Assembly (NCBI GenBank): GCA_039654915.1
Contig: CM077597.1
Span: 83,454,001-83,518,000, forward strand
From: Aquilaria yunnanensis
Lineage: Eukaryota > Streptophyta > Magnoliopsida > Malvales > Thymelaeaceae
Length of the DNA: 64,000 nucleotides
Reading direction: 5' to 3'
Under the pieces are notes generated by a model. That model ran no database searches. It saw only the letters and a program-made list of their open reading frames with translations, and was not told where the DNA came from. This document shows positions 55,806 to 64,000 of the stretch, piece after piece. Within the stretch, counting starts at the first letter, position 1, and the number at the start of each line of letters is the position of its first letter. The translations under genes were made by a program, and so were the position numbers.

Positions 55806-58231
55806 ATGCCCATTCAAAATAATATATTTTATGCCACCTCCACCTCTACTTGAAATTAAAAAATCCTCCACCCACACCTCAACTCAACTTTGTCCCCCAC
55901 CTTCACTCATTCATCATTAAAGTCTTAACAACTATTCCAATTTGTCCCCCCACTATGTCTCCCACTTACCATTTGAATTATGAATCCAATAAGGCATGTC
56001 TCCCACCTATTTTGGACTACAATGGCTGGCCATCACAATTCCCTCCCATTAAAACACATTCATCTCACTCATTCTTACCATTTTGCTCTCAAACTCTCTC
56101 ATTCTCTCTCTAAAATTTTCCATCACTCTTTATTCCTCTCCAAGCACATTTCTAACTCTCTTCCTCCTCTAAACATTTTGCCATAACAGTTTCTTAGCCT
56201 TCCTCAAATTAAAACCAAGTATTCTTGGTAGAATTCAAGCTCTAAAGCCATAAGGAGCAAGAATCAAGTGAAAGATTTCAAGAAATTCAAGGAGGAAACT
56301 TTCGGCCATCTTCATTCTTGGTGGGTTTGAGCTCTTCTCAAGGATCTCTTTCTATAAATAAGCTTCTAAGTTCATTGGGAGGAAGAATCAAGAAGAAAAT
56401 TTGAAGAACATCAAGCATACAAAATTTGGTCTAACCTCCTAGTCGAGGTTCCGTTAGTGTGAACCAAGTATTCTTGGCATTTTTCTTTCTTTAAGATAAT
56501 TACCAAATGTTCTTGGTATTTTATAGATTACTAATTTATTTGGCCATTTTGGTTCTTGTGCTAGAAAATCACTTCTAGAATCAACAAGCAAGGAAACCGA
56601 AGGAAAACAAGCTTCTAAGAAGCTTTTGGTATTGGTAAGGATTCCCATACTCTTTGAGTATTTGGGCGCCTAGGCGATGGTCAAAGAACCATATGATCCT
56701 AGGTGTGCTAAGAGGGCATAAGTTAAATTATTGCTTTGGCAATTTCTGTATCGCTCATGAGCTAAGTTAAGTAAGCAAGCATTATGGGCTAGGATTTAAG
56801 TAGGCCACCTTAAATTCCTATGCTAAGTGAGATCTCCAAAAATAAAAAGTATGTGAAATTATTAAAATAAAAATTGAAGGATGCTTGCTGCTCTTCTGTA
56901 AATCAAGGTGTTAATTGGCGTGTGTTTGTGTGCTTCTATGAATTTGTTGTGCATGCTAACCCCCGATTTCGATTATTATTGTATATGCATGTATCTTTGT
57001 GTTTTCTTTGTCTTTATGTTTTCATTGCAGGAACTTGGAATAATTATTTCCATTACATTCTTGGCATATGTTAGGCGTTGAAGGCCATATGTTAGGCTTT
57101 GGAAGCCATACGAAATCCTTATTGAGTTTTAAAACTCACCCGCCCTACTATACTTTTGTAGGTAAAAGTGTGCTTGAAAGATTGAGCTAAAAGTCTTGAG
57201 TACTCTTTTTGTGGTATAAAGGTTGGGTATGTGTATGGTATTGCTCAATTAGACTAAGTATTCTAAGTATTTTAAGTTTCTTGAAAATCAAGCTAATAAG
57301 TGTGGACTTTCTGTGCAGGACTACGAGTCTAGAATTTGTGGGAACAACATCTTAAGGTGGATAATTAGTGTTCCATGGCACTATGATTTATGGCTTGCTT
57401 TTAAGCATGTAATTGTTGGTCTAAGTTTAGTGACCAATTTATGGACTTAGTTAGAATTCGGCCAAACTTGGCTTTGGGCTTGTATTATGGACTTGGATAT
57501 TTTTGGGTGTTTTTATTGCTTGGTGGACTTACCAAGGCCCATGCATGAATTTATGGGTTATGTTTTCATGAAACTTGAAGCATGTTGAAATTGGGCTTAA
57601 ATGCACGTTTTGGGCTTAAATAAGAACTTAGAAAATTTGAATATGTTCTTGGTTAATTTTGGGCCATATGAATGTTAAGTACTAAAAGGCCCATAAGCCC
57701 ATGTTTATGTTATAAGCATGCTATGTTTGGCTATGTATGCGCACTTGGTAAAGAACATGCAAGTAAACTTAGAAAAGCATGAAACTGGATGCTTGTGTAA
57801 AGATTGGCTAATAAGGAAATTCAAGTGCACGTATGTGAGTTAATGCATGCTTAAGCATTATTTGCATCTAAAGGCATTAAGTGATTATGTGCACTAGTGA
57901 GCACCAAAACACATAAGCATGCAAAGCATATATATGAAAATAAGTTTCCAAACTCAAGTTGGTGTTTTGGTTGCCATGCATATTCTTGGCTAAGCTTGGT
58001 AAAGACCATGAAAATGAACACATGAAATCCACATAGGTGCTAGTTTGTTTCCAAGAGCACTTAAACTTAAACGTTTAATAAGAACACAACAAGCTAGTAC
58101 CAGTAAGTATCCTGAGGTTTGTGCCCATAAGTCTTAGTGAGTAATATAAGCCCCTTCACTTTAATTAAACTTCCACTGTATGTTTTAGATAATTGGGCCC
58201 GACTGAGCTAGGGGCAGTTTAGGGCACGACA
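55806..58231 (+). repeat. Tekay-like LTR insertion (Tek-5), 2426 bp, flanked by a 26-bp duplication
   Basis: The 3' end ggggcagtttagggcacgaca and an internal hairpin at 57124-57137 (gagttttaaaactc) mark a chromovirus-type LTR; the start (atgcccattc) is less typical. The 26 bp before it (55780-55805) are repeated after it (58232-58257) with one mismatch. No internal domain, so solo-LTR-like. Confidence 0.7.
57124..57137 (+). other. LTR hairpin: perfect 14-bp palindrome
   Basis: gagttttaaaactc, in the same context (cttattgag...ctcaccc) as 24654-24671 and 3086-3103. Confidence 0.8.
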
Positions 58232-58520
58232 GTTGTGCTTTTTGAGTTCTTATCTACCTGGTTTGTTCTCTTTATTTCATACAAAAGGTTGATGTTTTTC
58301 TCAGATTTTCAAAGGTGATTGTTGCTAGCTTGAGAAGAAATTGTTTTCAAGGACTTATTTAGCTTTGAGTTGCTTTTGCCGAGTAGAGTACGTGCTTAAT
58401 TCCTCTTGTTAAGTTTTTCAAGACCCTTGATTGTGAATTATCTTACTCAGTTTATCTCAAAAGTATGTTTCTATTTTAAGTTTTGCCTGGGGACGAGCAA
58501 AAGCTAAGTCTAGGGGAATT
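58232..58520 (+). mobile_element. Athila-like internal domain, copy 2, right part
   Basis: Continues copy 2 after the Tek-5 insertion to the polypurine tract (ctaggggaatt, 58510-58520) before the next LTR. Confidence 0.88.
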
Positions 58521-60070
58521 TGATAAGCTTATATTTATTATACTTATTTCTCTCATATTTAGTATGTTTTAATATATTTTGAACCTTAAATATATATTTT
58601 CAGTATGTTTTGTAGCTTATAGCATATCTGGACTCAATTGATTAAGAGTGGATTTAATTTGCCTTTTTAAAATTTTTAATTTGGTTGTGTTCTTTTAGGA
58701 TTTTGACAGATTTGTGATGTTCCGGTAGAAAACTCATATCTTGAGCTATAGAGATCAGCATTAAGTGATTCTTAATTCATTCGAAAGCCTACATCTGGAG
58801 CTACAAATCCCATTCATACCATGGAGCCCAGTTTGCACGTTAAGAGGGTCAAATTCAGCTTCAAAGGTGCGGTTTGCGAGTCACCACTGGTTTAGAAGCA
58901 GTTGCGGTATTTTGGGCATATATTTGGATGTAGATAGCTGTTTTACACGATTTAGGTGTTGTTTTGAAGATAAGAAAGAGCTCTACAACTTTCATGCTTT
59001 TAGGTTTAAGAAAAAGTGACTACATCAAGGTCAAATCTCAGCTTGAAGTTGGTGTTACTGTTCTAGAGCATTGTTTGGGGGTACTTTTTTAAAAATATAG
59101 AAAGCCTATGGAGATTTTGTGCATTTAGCACACTAGGTTAATTTTTTTCTAGGTATTTAAGGTGGCTGCCGCCAGAACTCTCTTCCCCTTTTCACCCCTC
59201 TCTTCGCCAACTCTCTTTGTCTCTTGTTGGTTTTATTTTCTTTTTAGTGATTTATTTTATTCTTGGTTGAAGGAGACTGAAACCCCGAATTCTTTAGTAC
59301 TGTTAGATCAAAGTTATTTTTATTCATCAATTAATATTTTGAGTATTGGATGTTCTTCCATGATTAATTTCATCATTGTTTCGTTTATATGCTAGGAGGC
59401 TTACCAGTTGTTATTGAAATTCAATTTACTGCTCGGTTAGAAATCAAATCCGTAATTGTTTGGTTTCTCTAATCTGTGAAGCAATTAAGGTTTAGTGATT
59501 TACTGCATCAGAAATAATTAGATCATAGGGAGAACACTCAACTAAATTAAATGCAGCCGCTTGTGTTCGTGTTATTTAGTTTCGTCAATCTCTCTAATTT
59601 TTAATGCAATTGTTAAATTAAATCAAAGCACTTGTCTTAGGCTGTTTAGCAGTTATGGTTAATTCGATCGCTTGTTTTCTAATTAACTACGACTAAGGAG
59701 AGGTAGGAAGATAGCTCCAACAATGAACATTCAAAGTCTTGATTGATCTATCTATGCATCGATGATCAATTGTAGAAATTAGGTGGTGGATGTTGACTGA
59801 TGCCAATATTTTAATTCTTGATTGTTTTGCTGGTTTCTTACTTGAAAAGTTTCTTAATTCTTTTTCTCTGATCATTTTTTTATTTTATTTCATATTTTTC
59901 ATTTCAAACAATCCCTCTCAATCATTTATTTCAGTTTTCTGTCAAGAAGCTTTTAGATAAAGAATTTCCCTTAGGATTCAACCTGGTTTTTAGTGCTTTA
60001 CTCCAAATTTATTTATTTTGAGTTATTAAGTGATACTAGAATTATTTTTTGCGGTTTTGACGACCGACCA
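58521..60070 (+). repeat. Athila-like LTR copy 3 (1550 bp)
   Basis: TGATAAGC start, CGACCGACCA end. An uninterrupted copy; by comparison it shows which roughly 800 bp of copy 2 were lost at the Tat-C junction (59279 onward). Confidence 0.92.
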
Positions 60071-61297
60071 AAAATTTGGTGCCGTTGTCGAAGAGATTTC
60101 TTATTATGTTAAAGTTTCTTATTTCTTTTTTTTTCTGTGGTTTTATTTTTCAAGTTTTTTTTTATTCTCACAATTGGTTTTTTGGTTAGCAGTACTTTTT
60201 CAGGCTGAAAGAGAAGTGAAACATAGGGGCAGCAAGCTAAAGTCTAGTTCTGGGCTGGAAATCACCACGAAAACAATTATCAGGGCAGTACCTTTTCTTT
60301 TCGTCATTCGTGTTTTTATTGTGAACTTTGAGGACAATGTTCGATTTAAGTGTAGGGGAGTCGGTAGCTTGGGCCCTAATTTTCTTGGGTTTCAAAATTT
60401 TTGAACTAAAATATTTTGATTTATACTTTTGAGCATTGATCTGAATTGTTAGATGATTTTACATTTTTAGTTCTTGAATGCTTAGCTTGAGTGTTGAGTT
60501 AGTAATTTATTAGTCTTTATACAACTCTTAAATTTTATTTTAAATTATTTTTACAATTTTTGATCAAGCTAGTTGATGGTTATCTTGAGAAGCTGATTTT
60601 TTCATCAAATTTGTGTACTTAGTACATTGATTTAAACCTTGTGAGATTATGAGCTTATTATGTTGAATATGTGGTTTGTTCGGTTGATGGATGATTTGAA
60701 TCACTTGAGAAAAAAATAAAAATTGTTGTTTGGATTGTTGTGCTGTTCTGGGTATTGAAGTAGGTTGTGGTATTTTCCTAAGGCAAGAGTCGATCACTGC
60801 TCAAAGAAGTACTAGGAACATGAGTATGATCAAAGACCACTTTGGAGTTATGTCGAGTTAGGACCTTGGAAATGACAAAGCCCCTGTTATACACTCGTTA
60901 AATGGCGGAACACAAGAAAAAGACAAAATGAAAAAAAAATCAAGTAAAAGAAAAAAAAAGTAAATTCTCAACTGATTTCTTATTTTCCATAGGTTTGTGG
61001 TAAAAGCGGTTGTGCTTTTTTAGTTCTTCTCTACCTGGTTTGTTCTCCTTACTTCGTACAAAAGCTTGATGTTTTTCTTAGATTTTCAATGGTGATTGTT
61101 GCTAGCTTGAGAAGAAATTGTTCTCAAGGACTTATTTAGTTTTGAGCCACTATTGTCAAGTAGGTTGCGTGCTTAATTCCTCTTGTTAAGTTTTTCAAGA
61201 CCCTTGGATGTGAATTATCTTACTTAGTTTATCTCAAAAGTATGTTTCTATTTTAATTTTTTCCCGGGGATGAACAAAATATAAGTGTGGGGGAATT
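60071..61297 (+). mobile_element. Athila-like internal domain, copy 3
   Basis: 1227 bp with primer site (60077-60094), central purine tract (about 60350) and terminal polypurine tract (gtgtgggggaa, about 61285). A short deletion relative to copies 1 and 2 lies near 60735. No gag or pol. Confidence 0.9.
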
Positions 61298-62850
61298 TGA
61301 TAAGTTTATATTTATTATATTTATTTCTCTCATATTTAGTCTGTTTTTATATATTTTGAACCTTAAAGATATATTTTGAGTATGTTTTGTAGCTTACAGC
61401 ATATCTGGACTCAATTGATTAAGAGTGGATTTAATTTGCCATTTTACAAGTTTTAATTTGGTTGTGTTCTTTTAGGATTTTGACAGATTTGTGATTTTCC
61501 AGTAGAAAAGTCATATCTTGAGCTACAGAGATCAAAATTAAGTGATTTTTGATTCATTGGAAATCTAACATCTGGAGCTACAAATCACATTCATACCATG
61601 GAACCCAGTTTGCATGTTAAAAGGGTCAAATTCACCTTCAAAAGCGCGATTTGCGGGTCACTGCTGGTTCAAAAGCAGTTGTGGTATTTTGGGCATACCT
61701 TTGGATGTAGACGTCCATTTTATGTGATTCAAGTGTTGTTTCGAAGATAAGAAAGAGCTCTTTAACTTTCATGTTTTGAGGCTTGAGAAAAAGTGACCGC
61801 ATCAAGGTGGAATCTCAGCTTGAAGTTGGTGCTACTGTTTAGGAGCATTGTTTGGGTACTTTTGTAAAAATATTGAAAGTTTAGGGAGATTTTGTGCATT
61901 TAGCACACTAGGTTAATTTTTTTCTTAGGTATTTAAGGGGGCTGCCGCCAGAACTCTCTTCCCCTTTTCACCCCTCTCTTCGCCAACTCTTTTTGTCTCT
62001 TGTTGGTTTTTTTTTCTTTTTAGTGATTTATTTTAGTCTTGGTTGAAGGAGACTGAAACCCCGAATTCTTTAGTACTGTGAGATCAAAGTTGTTTTTATT
62101 CATCAATTAATATTTTTGGGTATTGGATGTTCTTCTATGATTAATTTCATGATTGTTTCATTTATATGCTAGGAGACTTACTAGCTATTATTCAAATTCA
62201 ATCTACTGCTCGGTTAGAAATCAAATCCGTAATTGTTTAGTTTCTCTAATCTGTGAAGTAACTGAGGTTTAGTGATTTACTGTGTCATAAATCATTAGAT
62301 CTTTGGGAGAACATTCAACTAAATTAAATGTAGCCGCTTGTGTTTGTGTTATTTAGTTTCATCGATCTCTCTAATTTTTAATGCAATTGTTAAATTAAAT
62401 CAAAGCACTTTGTCTTAGGTTGTTTAGCAGTTAGGGTTAATTAGATCGCTTGTTTTCTGATTAACTACAACTAAGGAGAGGTAGAAAGATAACTCCAGCG
62501 ATGAATATTCAAAGTCTTGATTGATCTATCTATACATCGATGATCAGTTGTAGAAATTTGATAGTGGATGTTGACTGATGCCAAGATTTGAATTCTTGTT
62601 TGTTTTGTTGGTTTCTTACTTGAAAAGTTTCTTAATTTTTGTTCTCTGACCATTTTTTTATTTTATTTCAAATTTTTCGTTGCAAACAATCCCCCCCCTA
62701 AATCTTTTATTTCAATTTTCTGTCAAGAAGTTTTTAGATAAAGAATTTCCCCTGGGATTCGAGCTGGATTCTACTACTTTACTACAAATTTATTTATTCT
62801 AAGTTTTTAGGGATACTAAAATTATTTTTTGCGGTTTCGACGACCGACCA
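61298..62850 (+). repeat. Athila-like LTR copy 4 (1553 bp)
   Basis: TGATAAGT start, CGACCGACCA end; followed by the best-preserved primer site (62857-62874). Confidence 0.92.
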
Positions 62851-64000
62851 AAAATTTGGCGCCGTTGTCGGAGAGATTTCTTATTCTGTTAAAGTTTCTT
62901 ATTTTTTTTTTCTCTAGTTTTATTTTTCAAGTTTTTTTTTATTCTCACAATTGGTTTTTTGGTCAGCAATACTTTTTCAGGCTAAAAGAGAAGCGAAACA
63001 TAGAGCCAGCAAGCTAAAGTCTAGTTCTGGGCTACAAATCACCATGAAAACAATCTTCAGGGCAATGCCTTTTCTTTTTCTCATTCATGTTTTTCTTGTA
63101 AACATTGAGGACAATGTTCGATTTAAGTGTGGGGGAGTGGGTAGCTTGGGCCCTAATTTTCTTGGGTTTCAAAATTTTTGAACTAGAATTTTTTGATTCA
63201 TACTTTTGAGCATGGATCTGAATTGTTAGATGATTTCACCTTTTTGGTTCTTGAATGCTTAGCTTGAGTGTTGAGTTAGTAATTCATTAGTCTTTATGCA
63301 ACTCTCAAATTTTATTTTTAAATTGTTTTTACAATTTTTGATCAAGCTAGTTGATGGTTATCCTGAGAAGCTGATTTTTTCATGAAATTTGTGTACTTAG
63401 TACATTGATTTAAACCTTGTGAGATTATGAGCTTATTAAGTTGAATATGTTGTTTGTTCGGCTAATGGATGATTTGAATCACTTGAGAAAAAAATAAAAA
63501 TTGTTCTATGGATTGTTGCATTTTGATAGAAACAAAAAAATTTTACTACTTTGCTGTTCTGGGTATTGAAGTAGGTTGGGCTATTCTCCTAAGGCAAGAG
63601 TCGATCACTGCCCGAAAAAGTACTAGGAACATGAGTATGATTAAAGACCACTTTATAGTTGTGTCAAGTTAGTAGGTTGGGTATGGCAGAGCCCCTGTTA
63701 TACACTCGTTAAACAGCGGAACATAAGAAAAAGACAAAATGAAAAAGAAATCAAGTAAAAGAAAAAAAAAAGTAAATTCACAACTGATTTCTTATTTTCC
63801 ATGGGTTTGTGGTAAGAACGGTTGTGCTTTTTGAGTTCTTATCTACCTGGTTTGTTCTCTTTACTTTGTACAAAAGTTTGATGTTTTTCTCAGATTTTCA
63901 ATGGTGATTATTACTAGCTTGAGAAGAAATTGTTTTCGAGGACTTATTTAGTTTTGAGTTGCTATTGCCGAGTAGATTACGTGCTTAATTCCTCTTGTTA
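62851..64000 (+). mobile_element. Athila-like internal domain, copy 4 (runs off the window)
   Basis: Matches copies 1-3 from primer site through the central purine tract (ttaagtgtgggggagtg, about 63123) to the window end. A further LTR would be expected about 130 bp beyond. Confidence 0.9.

Noticed and set aside
60030..60404. 124-codon ORF spanning the LTR/internal boundary of the Athila-like unit
   Set aside because: Sister copies (26759-27014, 62829-63181) break the same frame, and the hydrophobic residues come from T-rich tracts; not conserved as protein.

Overview
The window is plant nuclear DNA, most likely from a eudicot. It consists almost entirely of nested LTR retrotransposons plus two broken LINEs. 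I found no host protein gene, rRNA, tRNA, CRISPR array or bacterial signal. The identification rests on chromodomain-bearing Ty3/gypsy integrases (Tekay-like), Tat-lineage polyproteins with a second archaeal-type RNase H, tRNA-Asp-type primer sites and L1-like reverse transcriptase fragments. I cannot name the species.

Layout. 1-3770: 3' end of a plus-strand Tekay-like element (Tek-1: integrase-chromodomain, then a 2.5 kb LTR). It is inserted into Tat-A (3771-8726, minus strand, decayed gag/PR/RT/RH, 5' LTR at 7801-8726). 8727-12050: AT-rich DNA with a degenerate telomere-like tract. 12050-15611: two LINE fragments facing each other; the second is split by a Tat solo LTR (14698-15446). 15612-17340: truncated Tekay LTR. 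17904-18842: Tat solo LTR with perfect 5-bp target duplications. About 18850-22655: decayed minus-strand Tekay element. 22660-25296: another Tekay LTR. From 25297 to the window end: a tandem LTR-internal-LTR-internal array of a non-coding, Athila-like element. That array is interrupted by Tat-B (28398-46881, minus, TSD ACATT), Tat-C (47344-54812, plus) and a Tekay-like LTR (55806-58231).

The most notable object is Tat-B, 18.5 kb long. In sense order it has a 5' LTR, a primer site, one gag-pol frame (three in-frame stops, no frameshift, first integrase catalytic Asp replaced by Tyr), an antisense four-exon gene with its own TATA box, and a 3' LTR. Between that antisense gene and the terminal LTR lies a five-copy 1.83 kb tandem array. 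Each unit carries an almost complete LTR, the polypurine tract, the antisense promoter and the first 34 codons of the antisense gene. Tat-C carries the same antisense gene in single copy, so the amplification is specific to Tat-B or its close relatives.

A second pattern shared by all Tat copies is that the Gag reading frame appears to start inside the LTR end and to run through the primer-binding site. Five independent LTRs, two of them solo, keep that ATG in the same frame. Everything here is read by eye; boundaries without a TSD or an inverted-repeat end are approximate.
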